Source: Halopseudomonas yangmingensis
GTDB taxonomy: Bacteria; Pseudomonadota; Gammaproteobacteria; Pseudomonadales; Pseudomonadaceae
Reading direction: 5' to 3'
DNA: 64,000 nucleotides
Assembly (NCBI RefSeq): GCF_900114825.1
Contig: NZ_FOUI01000010.1
Span: forward strand, 57,463 to 121,462
The notes under the pieces were generated by a model that was not told where the DNA came from, ran no database searches, and worked only from the letters and a program-made list of their open reading frames with translations. A program made the position numbers and the translations under genes. Positions 54,633 to 64,000 of the stretch are shown piece after piece; the stretch's first letter is position 1, and each line of letters opens with the position of its first letter.

Positions 54633-55673
54633 TTAATCCTTGTCTGACGCACCAAATACACCGCCCCGCACAAGGGTGGCCATCACATAGTGCTGATCGC
54701 CCTCTGCCGGTGCTTGCCCCTTGAGTACCCAGTTATCCAGCAGATTGTAGAAATCGGCTTTCTGCTTGGGTTGACGGTAGGCCTTGCCCTCAGATGTGAC
54801 AGAACCATAGGGCTCAACAGCAATTGGGCCGATAGCTCCTTCCTCTGTGGGATACCAGGTATCAATAGTACGCAGTGCATTACCCACTTTCTGGCTGTGC
54901 ATGCCGGCCACGCCATCAATGACGTACAGGGTTTTACTCTTTTGGCCTTTCTTGTCACCACGATCCAGGATCAATTCCTGCGATGGGTAAACCTCTTGCG
55001 CATCGCCCATCCGCGCAAAGGCCTGCACATCGAGCAGAGCATAGCCATCTGCGGAAGCCAGCCCCGCTTCAATCACCGACGCCAATGCATTCAGATCAGC
55101 ATTAGTGCTGCCGTCGAAATGCCGTAGTGAAAAATCATGGGCATTGAAAGTCCACTGGCTGACGACCTGTCCCTTTTCCAGATGAGCAACCCGCACCTCA
55201 ACCGCCTCGGCACCAACGCGGTTGCGCCAGAGAAAACGCCCGTTGGCGATATTGCAGGCAAAGCGGCGCGCCAGCTCCTTGAACCCATGAGTTTGAGCGT
55301 AACTATCCACCACACCCCTCAACGCCGCCTGATAGTCGGCGTTGTTACAGGCAGACGGCACACCCGCACCACCCAGTACACGCAAGGTAAAGCGTGCTCG
55401 CAGGGTATCGGCATTGCTGGGCAGGGTCGCAACATCAACGGTCTGCAGGTTGGGAGCCTGAATCTGTGCATCCAGTTTGGCGGGGTCCTGGGCGTTGGCT
55501 TTGAGGCGGTTTGAAATCGTGCCACGCACTGATTTTTCCCGCACGGTTACCGCTGGCCACTTGGCTGCCTGATCACGATCATCCCAACGGCCGGCGCTGA
55601 ATGTAGCATCCGAAGGGTCGAGTTTGCGTTCGAATGCCAGTACGGAGGCGGTTTTGAGTTCGGTCTTGGCCAT
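54633..55673 (-). CDS. csy3: Cascade backbone subunit Csy3 (Cas7f1)
   Basis: A 346-residue Cas7f. [35 protein letters not shown] and [21 protein letters not shown] are typical. Six copies line the crRNA in the Csy complex. It lies 12 bp after csy2 and 3 bp before cas6f. Confidence 0.97.
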   Translation of the reverse strand: MAKTELKTASVLAFERKLDPSDATFSAGRWDDRDQAAKWPAVTVREKSVRGTISNRLKANAQDPAKLDAQIQAPNLQTVDVATLPSNADTLRARFTLRVLGGAGVPSACNNADYQAALRGVVDSYAQTHGFKELARRFACNIANGRFLWRNRVGAEAVEVRVAHLEKGQVVSQWTFNAHDFSLRHFDGSTNADLNALASVIEAGLASADGYALLDVQAFARMGDAQEVYPSQELILDRGDKKGQKSKTLYVIDGVAGMHSQKVGNALRTIDTWYPTEEGAIGPIAVEPYGSVTSEGKAYRQPKQKADFYNLLDNWVLKGQAPAEGDQHYVMATLVRGGVFGASDKD

Positions 55674-55685
55674 TTCACATGCTCC

Positions 55686-56657
55686 TTATGCTATGCCGTT
55701 GTTGGCACTGTTCTGATAGTCGGTGTAACGATTGATACAACGATAAATACCTGTTTCCGGGTCCGCTTCGTGATGCCAGAGCAACTGCTCAAGGCAGTCG
55801 AGTCGATGCGGACTGACCCATTCGCCGAGGCTGTAGATGCTTTCCACAAAACGCACAGGCGTCTGTGCATCACGGCAGTTGAGCACCTGTCCCGGTTCAT
55901 AGAGTTCGGTCAAACCGGCATATCCGACCGGCAATGGCACCAACCAGCCGTCACGTCGACGAATATGCCAATGGGTCGAACCATCTGACTCTGGCTCGAC
56001 GTTCGGTTCGATGTTCAGTCGTGACATGTCCAGAAGTGCGTCGAGCGCCGTTGCCTGTGGATCAGACTCGCGCAGGTGCTGCAGTGCTTCGGCAAGCCGA
56101 TCCTCACGCAAGGCTAGGGCAAAACCCGGCAACCAGTGGCGGCGCAAACGGCGGAAGGCGTCGCGGCGGTCCGCTTCGGCGGATGGCCAGGTTTCCAGAC
56201 GCGGCTCATAGCGTTTACCTGAGCGCTGAGGCAGTAGACTGCCGCCCGCCAAGCGCATGGACATAACGGCATTGCTGATCACCGCCAGCATGGCGCTACG
56301 ATCATCCTCCGGTACCCAGTCGGCCAGCCCTATTACCAGCGTCACCTCCAGGTGGGCCTTGCCTTCCTCTACCAGTGCGGCAGTACCGCCATCCTTGCCT
56401 ACCGGATTTCGGGTCAGGCAGAACACGCGGGTGAAACTGCCGGCAGGACGAAATACCTGGGGCTCAAAGCGATGACAAATGATGCCAACACCCTGAAAAC
56501 CCGCTGGCAAATCGGCCGTCAGACGACGTTCCAGTGCATGGGCAAAGCCGGTAAAGGCCGTAGGTGAGGGAAAGCCCCAGGTCAGCGGACCTGAAACCGC
56601 GTTGGCAGCCTGCACACGCAGGCGTGGCAGGATCAGCAGGGTATTGATGTCAGTCAT
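55686..56657 (-). CDS. csy2: Cascade subunit Csy2 (Cas5f1)
   Basis: A 323-residue Cas5f with the N-terminal LLILPRLRVQAANAVSGPLTWGFPSPTAFTGF segment. With Csy1 it forms the tail that holds the crRNA 5' handle and reads the PAM. Its ATG lies 8 bases inside the end of csy1, suggesting coupled translation. Confidence 0.96.
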   Translation of the reverse strand: MTDINTLLILPRLRVQAANAVSGPLTWGFPSPTAFTGFAHALERRLTADLPAGFQGVGIICHRFEPQVFRPAGSFTRVFCLTRNPVGKDGGTAALVEEGKAHLEVTLVIGLADWVPEDDRSAMLAVISNAVMSMRLAGGSLLPQRSGKRYEPRLETWPSAEADRRDAFRRLRRHWLPGFALALREDRLAEALQHLRESDPQATALDALLDMSRLNIEPNVEPESDGSTHWHIRRRDGWLVPLPVGYAGLTELYEPGQVLNCRDAQTPVRFVESIYSLGEWVSPHRLDCLEQLLWHHEADPETGIYRCINRYTDYQNSANNGIA

Positions 56658-57963
56658 GGCGCAACTCCCTGTGCAGCATGGTCATTTCACGGTCCAGCAA
56701 ACGCCGCCATTCAAATGCCTCATCCTCGCCAACAGGCAAGCCCTCACCGGCCTTGGCAAGACGTGCGTTAAACCAGTTGGCGAAGCGCCGGCACACCGCA
56801 TCCTGCCAGTCACCCTGCTGGTAACGCGTCGCAAAGGCCTCGTCTTCGAGACTGCGTTGCGGGTCCAGCCAGCATTGCTCATCCATGTTCAGTCTGCAGT
56901 CATCCTGCGCTGACCAGCCGGGCTCCAGCGACCAGAGCTCGCCTGCGTATTGCAAGAGTTCATCGAACACCACTTGTACCCGACGGGCACGCCCCTCTCG
57001 CACGGGCTTGTTGTTGATGCCCGCAACCCGTTGCAAATAACTTCGAAGCTCATTGATCGCCTCACCCACCGAGCGACGGCTGGTGAAGCCGCTGATAAAG
57101 ACACTGTCGGTAAAGAGTGGCGGGCGGACTTGCGCAGAGGTCCAACTGGGCGGCAGTGAAGGTAAAAGATAGTTTTCACCTTTACGCGCACTATTCAGCT
57201 GGCTCACATTCTGCTGATTGGAGCCACCAAATTTTTGAACGACAATATTTGGATATTCGTGGTAACCATGAGCATAGAGAGATTTGCTATCACGCGCTTT
57301 TCGAGCAGCCTTTGTTTCATCAGAAAATCGATGCTCTCGCACTGTTGTCCAAACGGCGTGTACAAGAGAAGACGGGAACATCGGAACCAAGAGGTGATAT
57401 TGGTCTTTGTTAATTGGCCAATATATCTGCTTTGCCAAGGTATGCGTTGCAGGCGCTCCCTTGCTATTCATGAAGCTGGCAAAAGACTCCATCCATACAT
57501 CTGCTTTATCTGATACTTTTGACAAAGCTTCATAGAGTGCTTTGTTATCTTCTATCACAAGATCCAAAAGGGTGAAATCTCTGACCTTAACCCTCAAAAA
57601 GGAATAGGCGCCAAGAGGCTCAGCTCCTGCACTACTAGCCACATCAAAAGTCATATTTCCCGCAAGTGAATGTGTAGCAATATAGTGCTGGCCGACATTC
57701 TGGTTGCCGAGACTGAAGAGGTTTGAGCCTCTTGCATCAGGATGAGAATACTTTATGGCGTGTGTTATTTGCTGGAGCTGTGATGCGCGCCTTGCTGTAA
57801 CAGACAACCAGGTCTCTGGCTCATGAGCTGCCAATATTCGTGCGCGCTCCACGTCTTGGTTATCTTTCAATTTATCAAGTTTTAGCTGAAGGCGTTCTTT
57901 GATGAACCCATCAATAGCACACCATACCTCTTCTGGCGTCAATGAATCATAATCCCTTCCCAT
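56650..57963 (-). CDS. csy1: Cascade large subunit Csy1 (Cas8f1)
   Basis: A 437-residue Cas8f. It has typical RGSNLFSLGNQNVGQHYIATHSL, LVPMFPSSLVH and NIVVQKFGGSNQQNVSQLNS stretches. It recognises the PAM and, in relatives, recruits Cas2-3. The 5' two-thirds (about 57180-57963) is clearly AT-richer than the rest; lines I counted give about 35-45% GC against about 63% near the 3' end. It may be a recombinant gene. It lies 20 bp after cas2-3. Confidence 0.95.
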   Translation of the reverse strand: MGRDYDSLTPEEVWCAIDGFIKERLQLKLDKLKDNQDVERARILAAHEPETWLSVTARRASQLQQITHAIKYSHPDARGSNLFSLGNQNVGQHYIATHSLAGNMTFDVASSAGAEPLGAYSFLRVKVRDFTLLDLVIEDNKALYEALSKVSDKADVWMESFASFMNSKGAPATHTLAKQIYWPINKDQYHLLVPMFPSSLVHAVWTTVREHRFSDETKAARKARDSKSLYAHGYHEYPNIVVQKFGGSNQQNVSQLNSARKGENYLLPSLPPSWTSAQVRPPLFTDSVFISGFTSRRSVGEAINELRSYLQRVAGINNKPVREGRARRVQVVFDELLQYAGELWSLEPGWSAQDDCRLNMDEQCWLDPQRSLEDEAFATRYQQGDWQDAVCRRFANWFNARLAKAGEGLPVGEDEAFEWRRLLDREMTMLHRELRHD

Positions 57964-57983
57964 TCAACACCCTCCCTTACAAC

Positions 57984-60900
57984 TCAAGTAATCCGGTTAA
58001 AACCTAATACCGGATGATAGTTCCAACCGTTATCACAGCCCTTAGCCGGCAAATCCAGAAAGCCATAGCGCCGGGCAGTATCCTCAAGCGTCATATCCAA
58101 CTGCTCGGCCAGCTTCTCCAACTCGAACAGGTAATCTGTCACCCCCCAGGCGCTTACGCCTTGCGCCAGCTCAAAAGTGATTTCGGTTTTCAGATGATTC
58201 ACTCCGACCAGCTCACCATCCTTTTCTACCCGGTGCAAACGCGGCTCTCCATCATCCGGCATCAATACGTAGCGCTGACGCCCCTGTGGGTCCAGGCGGA
58301 ATGGCTGTTTCCGCTGCAACGCCGAACTCAGTGGCGCAGGTGTCTGCCACCAGAGACTGGCCGGTACGACCTTGAGCGGTGAACCGGCTGCTGGCCCCTG
58401 CACCCATTGGCGGGTTACCTCATGCTCCAGGTCCACCAGATTTCCAGTTGGGTCGGGCTCTACGCTGGTTTGAATGCGGCTGCTGGCGTCGATACGTTGC
58501 CACTGTGCCGCTGTCAGCACCTCTTGCAGGCTGTGACTACGCAGGCGGAACTCGGGGCTTTCGAAGCCGGGTCGACAAAATGCCGGGGTGGCCAGACCGC
58601 TACGCAGGTGCTTCAGATTAGTATCCAGCAGATGCAGATTGGCTGTTTGGATACTGCCGGGACGGTGGCGGCGAATTCGCCCGGCCAGCTGAATGATCGA
58701 GCGCATGGATGATGGCTCGACGATTCCCCAGTCGTAATCATGGTCACGCCCGACTTCCGCGACCGGCGTCGCCATGACGACGAGAACATGCTGCGTCTCG
58801 GGCTGCTGATCCAGCAATTGCCTGACCGGTTCCGAGGCCCACCAGAGATCGGGCTGATGCCGCGCCAACAGGCTGTCCAGCTGCTGCTCGATGGCTGAGC
58901 GCACCAGCAGAGGATGCTGGGAGTGATAGACACACAGATGGATACGGGTATCGGCTGGCGCAGGCATGCCAGCAAGCGTTTGGGCTACACCGACCAACGG
59001 ATGAATATTGGCCATACGCACCAGGCCAATACTGAGCTGCTTGCCGGTGACCGGGTCAGGCTGCGCGTGCGCCTGATGCAGCTCGATGATTTGCTCACTC
59101 AAACATTCCGCGAACGCCTGAAACTGCTCAGGTTCTGCCAGCCCTTGAGCGATATTCAACGGCCTGATCTGTGCCTTGCGCCGGTTGTCGTCTGCCTGGG
59201 CACGCTCAAGCTTGCGTAGACGCTGCTCCACAAAGGCTTGGTGCTGATCAAGGAAACTATCGGCATCGGCATGCTCGCCAGCCAGCGGGCTGAACTCATC
59301 GAACCAGGCACAGCACACCGATAACGACTGACCGGGCTGCCCTCGATTGAGCTGATACTGGCGACGCCCTGCCAGATAAGCATCAAACAAACCTTGAATC
59401 AGCGCGGGCGGCAAGGTCGCAGACGAAAGCAACACGCGACTGCCAAGCATCCCCGCCCAGTTGACCAGGCGCGCCAGTGCTGGCAAGTCTTCGAGACCGA
59501 AATCGTCCGGCTCATCCAGCACCAGATCGGAACTCATCAAGCGCAGCATGGGCGGAATTTGCTGGCCGCCACGTGTACCTTCAGTGGCAGGCATCAGGTG
59601 ATCAATGGTACAGGTCAGCACCGGGGCATCCAGCAGCCGTTGCGCTGTCGGGCTTTCATGTAGCCAGCGGCTCAGGGGTCCATCGACCAGGCTGCCCTCG
59701 AAATGGACATGCTGCCATTCGGGTAGCAAAGGCGCACCGGATTCCGAGCCGGTTCTCTGCTTGAGCTCATGCAATTCCCGGACGGCAGCGCCGCCAACCA
59801 TGACCGCCAAATCGTCATCGCCCAAACCGAGCTTGTGCCGATAGGCCTCGCCAGTTTGCAGGGTCAAGGTACGTAGCCCCAGGGCAATACTGAAGCGTGC
59901 CCCCCGCGAAGGATTGGCAAGGGCATACATGATGCGTCCGTTTGCAAGGGTCTTACCGCAACCGGTGGAAGCCATATTGACGCCGAAAAAGCCCTGCTGC
60001 GCGCTCTTGAGCTGTAAACCTTCAGCCAGATCGAAGGCTTTATCCTGCCAGGCAAAGCGCCGGTCTGCGCTGCGCTGGCGAAAGCCTTTGTGCCGGGCGA
60101 TGCTCGGCAGGCTGTTAGTTAGCTGCGGCAGGCTACGCATGATCCGGCTGGCGTTGACCTCAACACCGATCAAATGCTCATCAAGGCGCTGCTTCAGCTT
60201 GCGGGTTTCCCGGTCGGTGTTGGCATAGAGTGCGAATCCCGCATCACCATAAGGGCTATGACTGGGTTGGCTGGAGTAGTAGTGGTCTGCCAGCATCAGT
60301 GTCAGACGTGCGGTGTGCATGGCGTAGTTATTGGCACACCAGTCGGTATCCAACAGACCGGTCCTTTCCAGCATTTTCTCCGCCAGTTTGCGGGCATGCT
60401 CGCACCAGTGCTGGCTGTCGAAAGGCAGGCCTTGGCTCAGGTCCCAGCACTGTTTGAGCTCTTTTGGACTTGCCCCCTGGCGCTCGCCACACCAGCTTTT
60501 GCCGATGCCATCCGGCAAGCCCCTCACATGATGCTCATTGAAATTGACCTGCGGGCCGGGTACACCGGGCACACGGTGATGACTGACAATCAACCAACCT
60601 ACGGCCTTGGCCAGTGGTGGAAGCTTTTTGAACGGACCAGGAAATTCGCCCAGACCATCACATTTCAAGGCCTTTATGCAGGCCTTGGTCGCCTTGCCAT
60701 CGACGCTTGCCAACCGTTGCAACCATTGCTCATCAGACAAGTCAGCCACAAAAGCTTCAAACAGGCGCAACGAAATCCACTCATGCCGGTAAGGGTCGGC
60801 AACCGCCAGATTTTTTTCCAGCTTGTTCTGGAATGCCAGCACCGCCTTGCCAAAGTCATGGAACAACGCGGCCAGACAGGCCAGCAACCGGATGTCCTCT

Positions 60901-61226
60901 GCGGTATGCCAATCATCCTCATCCCCCGCCCGCAACACATCACGTTCTGTCGTGTTGGTCGGTGTTGCCCCCCGGCTATTGAACTGCCGGGCATCGCCCA
61001 CCACCCACAGCAACTCGCTGTGATCCTTGCCACGTATCCAGTGGCAGGCCACTGCGGTGTTCTTGCGTGCAGTCTTGCGCAGTAGTTTGCGCAAGGTATC
61101 CAGACCCGCCTGGGTAATCGCGGTTTGCCACGTGCGCTCGCCACGGCGTTCGGCGAACTGATCGAGAATACGCCGGGTTTCGGTCAATGCCCGCTTGCTG
61201 CACTGTGACACCAACAGGATATTCAT
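57984..61226 (-). CDS. cas2-3: Cas2-Cas3 fusion nuclease-helicase (I-F)
   Basis: A 1,080-residue fusion. The Cas2 domain is at the N-terminus (MNILLVSQCSKRALTETRRIL), followed by an HD nuclease (LFHDFGKA, His123-Asp124), then an SF2 helicase with Walker A STGCGKT (about 420), Walker B VLDEPD (about 570) and the motif VI QLAGRIRRHR, ending in the Cas3 C-terminal domain (NGWNYHPVLGFNR). It degrades targets recruited by Csy and joins Cas1 in spacer capture. The start overlaps the cas1 stop by 4 bases. Confidence 0.97.
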   Translation of the reverse strand: MNILLVSQCSKRALTETRRILDQFAERRGERTWQTAITQAGLDTLRKLLRKTARKNTAVACHWIRGKDHSELLWVVGDARQFNSRGATPTNTTERDVLRAGDEDDWHTAEDIRLLACLAALFHDFGKAVLAFQNKLEKNLAVADPYRHEWISLRLFEAFVADLSDEQWLQRLASVDGKATKACIKALKCDGLGEFPGPFKKLPPLAKAVGWLIVSHHRVPGVPGPQVNFNEHHVRGLPDGIGKSWCGERQGASPKELKQCWDLSQGLPFDSQHWCEHARKLAEKMLERTGLLDTDWCANNYAMHTARLTLMLADHYYSSQPSHSPYGDAGFALYANTDRETRKLKQRLDEHLIGVEVNASRIMRSLPQLTNSLPSIARHKGFRQRSADRRFAWQDKAFDLAEGLQLKSAQQGFFGVNMASTGCGKTLANGRIMYALANPSRGARFSIALGLRTLTLQTGEAYRHKLGLGDDDLAVMVGGAAVRELHELKQRTGSESGAPLLPEWQHVHFEGSLVDGPLSRWLHESPTAQRLLDAPVLTCTIDHLMPATEGTRGGQQIPPMLRLMSSDLVLDEPDDFGLEDLPALARLVNWAGMLGSRVLLSSATLPPALIQGLFDAYLAGRRQYQLNRGQPGQSLSVCCAWFDEFSPLAGEHADADSFLDQHQAFVEQRLRKLERAQADDNRRKAQIRPLNIAQGLAEPEQFQAFAECLSEQIIELHQAHAQPDPVTGKQLSIGLVRMANIHPLVGVAQTLAGMPAPADTRIHLCVYHSQHPLLVRSAIEQQLDSLLARHQPDLWWASEPVRQLLDQQPETQHVLVVMATPVAEVGRDHDYDWGIVEPSSMRSIIQLAGRIRRHRPGSIQTANLHLLDTNLKHLRSGLATPAFCRPGFESPEFRLRSHSLQEVLTAAQWQRIDASSRIQTSVEPDPTGNLVDLEHEVTRQWVQGPAAGSPLKVVPASLWWQTPAPLSSALQRKQPFRLDPQGRQRYVLMPDDGEPRLHRVEKDGELVGVNHLKTEITFELAQGVSAWGVTDYLFELEKLAEQLDMTLEDTARRYGFLDLPAKGCDNGWNYHPVLGFNRIT

Positions 61227-62200
61227 CGACCAGCACCACCCAGTTGATCAGCTACGGCCTTGAGCGCATCGATCATGAAGTCCAGTGATTCACTGCGGGT
61301 CAGGCTGTCGATGCAAGCCTGACGAAATTCCTGCTCTTCGTCGCCACGCATGGCAGAAATAAAGGCTTGCGGGAGGATGGTGGCGTCCTTGACCAGATCG
61401 GCCACATCAAACACCAGGCCACCTCGCCGGGTTTTGCCGTGCAGGATCGACAGGCCATGTGGCAAACCAAGCACCCATGTCGCGGTAGCACCTAGGCCAT
61501 AGGCCAGATAGTTGCCGTGATCCAGAAAGCGATTGGCCGGGTCTCCACCCGTACCGCGTTTGGCGCGGGTAAAGTCACCGTAGCCTGTCGCATCCACGGC
61601 CAGCTTGAACAGTGCCTTGGTCAGGCGGGCTTCCTCGGTCAACAGCATGGTATTGTCGCCCGCCTGCTCATTGCGTGCCTCGGTTTCCTTGAGCAAATGC
61701 TTCAGGCGTTCGGCGGGCACATTGAAGCCGGCATCCTGCAGGGCGCGATTGTTCAGCCACAGACGTTCAATACGCTCCAGACGCATTCGTTGAAATATCT
61801 TTGCCGCTTCCAGACGCTGGCTGTCGTCGAACCAGAAACGCACCCAGCCTTGCAGATATTCAGTGGGTCGGTATTCACTCTGTGGCGAGAGCCAGGCTAC
61901 TTCGACGTCGACCTCATTGGCGCTGAACAACGGGGTACCGCCTCCGCCACAAAAACCAACCAGCACACCAGCCTTGGCCAGCTCACGCATTGCAGCCTGA
62001 GTGATTGAGGTTCCAGTGCCCAGCAATACCGTGGTGGTGTTGGCGACGGGAATGTTCCAATACAGCGACTGCTTGCCTTCGTCGGTGACGTATTCGACAC
62101 GCCCGCCTTTTACCAGTACCCGACAGTGTTGCAGGTAATAGATGTTGGCGCGCTTGGAGTGGAGAATGGTTTTGAGGTCTGATGGTGTGAAATCGTCCAT
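61223..62200 (-). CDS. cas1: CRISPR integrase Cas1 (I-F)
   Basis: A 325-residue Cas1f. DDFTPSDLKTILHSKRANIYYLQHC is the family start; ligands are the conserved Glu in LLTEEARLTKALFKLA, His in GLPHGLSILHGK and Asp in FDVADLVKDA. ATG 62200 follows AGGA with good spacing; the frame extends upstream to a GTG at 62308 that is unlikely. It is first in the leftward cas operon; the promoter should lie within 62201-62370. Confidence 0.97.
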   Translation of the reverse strand: MDDFTPSDLKTILHSKRANIYYLQHCRVLVKGGRVEYVTDEGKQSLYWNIPVANTTTVLLGTGTSITQAAMRELAKAGVLVGFCGGGGTPLFSANEVDVEVAWLSPQSEYRPTEYLQGWVRFWFDDSQRLEAAKIFQRMRLERIERLWLNNRALQDAGFNVPAERLKHLLKETEARNEQAGDNTMLLTEEARLTKALFKLAVDATGYGDFTRAKRGTGGDPANRFLDHGNYLAYGLGATATWVLGLPHGLSILHGKTRRGGLVFDVADLVKDATILPQAFISAMRGDEEQEFRQACIDSLTRSESLDFMIDALKAVADQLGGAGR

Positions 62201-62370
62201 GACAAGCTTTCCTTTGAATGCTGGCCAAACAATAGCTTTTACAGCTGCCGTCTGCCACTGCAGATTATCTTTTGCCTTGATTTGGATATTTGTAGAAATG
62301 GTAGACACTGGCTACCCACCCAGACACGATTGACATAAATGCCGCAGCTATTTTCGAGAGGCTATCCAGG

Positions 62371-64000
62371 ATGAGTTACGCATGGTTTTTACCAATAAGC
62401 CATGAGGTGTGCGTGTCTATGTTGTCTGCACACGAACTGACTGTTTCACAGCTTTCCCAGCCGGAGCTGGCCGCTCTGGTATTTCTGCAGAATCTGCCGA
62501 AACTATCGGGACAGGCGCAGGCTCCTGAAAATCTGGAGAAAATATTCGCCCAGACAATCCAAATCCCCATTGCAGAGTTGCAGACCTATCTCCAGCAGAA
62601 GTATGACAACAGCATGGTGAGTCAGGGCATCATCCTGGCGGCGCAGTTTGCCGTGCACTTCATGGAGCAGGGTGATGTACTGAGGAAGGGCTACCTGCAT
62701 GGTGATGGTACATGGGACTTTTCATACAGCCAGCAAAGGCGGAGGTCGGCTACTCCCTTCCAGATGGTGCGGCATGACGGCGCGCTGATGGATGTCAGTG
62801 AGGGCCAGAAAAGGTTCCTGGATGCAGTGCTTTCTATGCCTGAGGAAAATGTCCGCTCCCAGTCACTCGCGGGAACCGGCAAGACTGCGATGATCTATGA
62901 ATTGATAGAGCGGATTGCTGTGCAAGGCCTCAAGCCGGTGACCTTTCTGGCAGACCAGCCACAAAAGCACCAGCCTCTGGTACAGAGGATGGGTAGGAAA
63001 AAACTCCAGAGTTACAGAAACCGCATCAAGCTGCAGACCTACAGTGAATTTGCCGTTGAGCTGTTGGCCGACGGAAATCAACGACTGGGGCTTGTGAGCG
63101 CGCTCAGGGCGGGGTACTCGGCTGCATTGCTTTGCGAGCGCGCTCAACTCGTCGATCACAATCGAATTGGCTTGGATCAGTTGGCAGATCAGAGCTGGGG
63201 GATTGTGCGCAGGTATTGCTACAGTCTAGACAAGCACATTTCTGAGGACCATATATCTCCTGGTACGCGCTTGAGGATGACAAAGATACAAGCGGCAGCT
63301 GCTATAGCATCGGCACGGCAGCTGTGGAGCGCTATGGTTAGCTTGGCCCACCCAGATATACCACTACGTGGCTACCACATAATCAAGATGTTGCACATGT
63401 CCGGCAAGGCGGTACCGGAGCGCTACGGCACAATCATGATTGATGAGCTGCATGACGCTCCGAGAGTGCTGATAGAGATACTGCGGCTCAGCGGTCTACC
63501 AGTGCTGATGTTAGGGGATCGCTACCAAAACTTCCAAGGCTTTGACCTGCCGTCCTGTGGAACGTCACTGAATAGCGATATGACCGTCTCGCTGCGTGCC
63601 GGTCCGAGGATGGCAGACTACGTTAACATGCTGATTGACGTGCACCCACTGGGTTCAATTGGGGGCTTTTCGGCTGATGCATCCAAGCAGACCGAGTTCC
63701 TTGAATATCCTGCAGATACACTTCCTGAGACGGCGGCAGTATTCCCTGTACGGAACGAGTGGGGCGTCCTGGCGCTGCTGATCCGTGGCCGAAGGAGTGG
63801 GCGCGTCGTGGATGTATTCGACCCAGCTGGCTCGGTAAGAAGCTTTATCAAAGACTGCGGGGAGCTTTTCCGTTTTGGGCGCCGTTCAACTCATGGCGCG
63901 CTGCATCGCTACGACTCTTGGGACGCCTTGGCGCGTGACATGCAGAATAATCCGGATTTTCAGCGTGTGGAGGAATGGCTAAAGCGGGGTGACGTATTCG
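62371..64000 (+). CDS. UvrD-like superfamily 1 helicase, divergent from cas1 (runs off window)
   Basis: An open frame of at least 543 codons with no stop up to the window edge. Walker A SLAGTGKTAM (near 165-174), Walker B TIMIDELHDA (Asp358-Glu359), motif III VLMLGDRYQNFQGF and an SLRAGPRMADYV stretch give a UvrD/Rep-type SF1 order. Residues 1-150 form a helical N-terminal domain I do not recognise (LTVSQLSQPELAAL). ATG 62371 has GAGAGG 9 bp upstream; ATG 62419 is the alternative. It faces cas1 over 170 bp. The adjacency may be chance or functional. Confidence 0.85.
   Translation, partial: MSYAWFLPISHEVCVSMLSAHELTVSQLSQPELAALVFLQNLPKLSGQAQAPENLEKIFAQTIQIPIAELQTYLQQKYDNSMVSQGIILAAQFAVHFMEQGDVLRKGYLHGDGTWDFSYSQQRRRSATPFQMVRHDGALMDVSEGQKRFLDAVLSMPEENVRSQSLAGTGKTAMIYELIERIAVQGLKPVTFLADQPQKHQPLVQRMGRKKLQSYRNRIKLQTYSEFAVELLADGNQRLGLVSALRAGYSAALLCERAQLVDHNRIGLDQLADQSWGIVRRYCYSLDKHISEDHISPGTRLRMTKIQAAAAIASARQLWSAMVSLAHPDIPLRGYHIIKMLHMSGKAVPERYGTIMIDELHDAPRVLIEILRLSGLPVLMLGDRYQNFQGFDLPSCGTSLNSDMTVSLRAGPRMADYVNMLIDVHPLGSIGGFSADASKQTEFLEYPADTLPETAAVFPVRNEWGVLALLIRGRRSGRVVDVFDPAGSVRSFIKDCGELFRFGRRSTHGALHRYDSWDALARDMQNNPDFQRVEEWLKRGDVF

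Overview
The window is high-GC gammaproteobacterial chromosome, most likely from the Pseudomonas/Halopseudomonas lineage (Pseudomonadaceae). Three blocks match the P. aeruginosa gene order as I recall it, not checked by search: uvrA/MFS/ssb; zinc locus-thioredoxin-methyltransferase-nrdR-ribD-ribC-ribBA-ribH-nusB-thiL-pgpA-ribA; and hisF-hisA-hisH-hisB-FAD oxidoreductase-asmA-mutY-yggX-tRNA-Phe-amino-acid ABC transporter-methyltransferase-tRNA-Thr. The blocks are joined differently here than in that species.

Layout. 1-6.6 kb: uvrA 5' end, a YajR-like MFS exporter, ssb, a decayed HD-GYP signalling gene, a histidine phosphatase and an NAD-dependent epimerase-like gene. 6.7-12.5 kb: OmpW and a six-gene TonB2-type energy-transduction operon (DUF3450, TtpC-like ExbB, ExbB, ExbD, TonB, TPR protein). 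12.5-15.7 kb: a zinc-linked operon (DUF2796, ABC ATPase, FtsX-type permease, DUF3299) behind a convincing Zur-box-like palindrome. 15.8-24.7 kb: thioredoxin and methyltransferase, then the nrdR-riboflavin-nusB-thiL-pgpA-ribA cluster. 24.7-25.9 kb: a scar with a palindromic repeat and two head-to-head truncated genes (DUF1329 and AraC). 25.9-33.7 kb: the histidine cluster, asmA, mutY, yggX and tRNA-Phe.

33.69-39.98 kb: a compact 6.3 kb integrative element in tRNA-Phe. It has 51-bp direct repeats at both ends, putative integrase arm sites inside each end, an iteron-like array, and five leftward genes: integrase, an unknown 248-aa protein, an AlpA/excisionase-like protein, a small winged-helix-like protein and a primase-helicase fusion. 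I see no cargo. 40.2-44.4 kb: a polar amino-acid ABC transporter and a methyltransferase. 44.7 kb: tRNA-Thr, which starts a second accessory region running to the window end.

The second accessory region holds an AlpA regulator, an orphan Xre/MbcA/ParS-type antitoxin, several tiny genes, a DEDDh exonuclease plus metallophosphoesterase pair, a CLCA_X HExxH protein, a umuC pseudogene, and a complete type I-F CRISPR-Cas system. The CRISPR array has 52 identical repeats and 51 spacers and lies just downstream of cas6f. The cas genes (cas1, cas2-3, csy1, csy2, csy3, cas6f) and the array all run leftward. Divergent from cas1 is a UvrD-like superfamily 1 helicase gene that runs off the right edge.

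The least-described parts are the minimal tRNA-Phe element with its PrimPol-helicase, the helicase beside cas1, the base-composition mosaic inside csy1, and possible Zur control of ribA.
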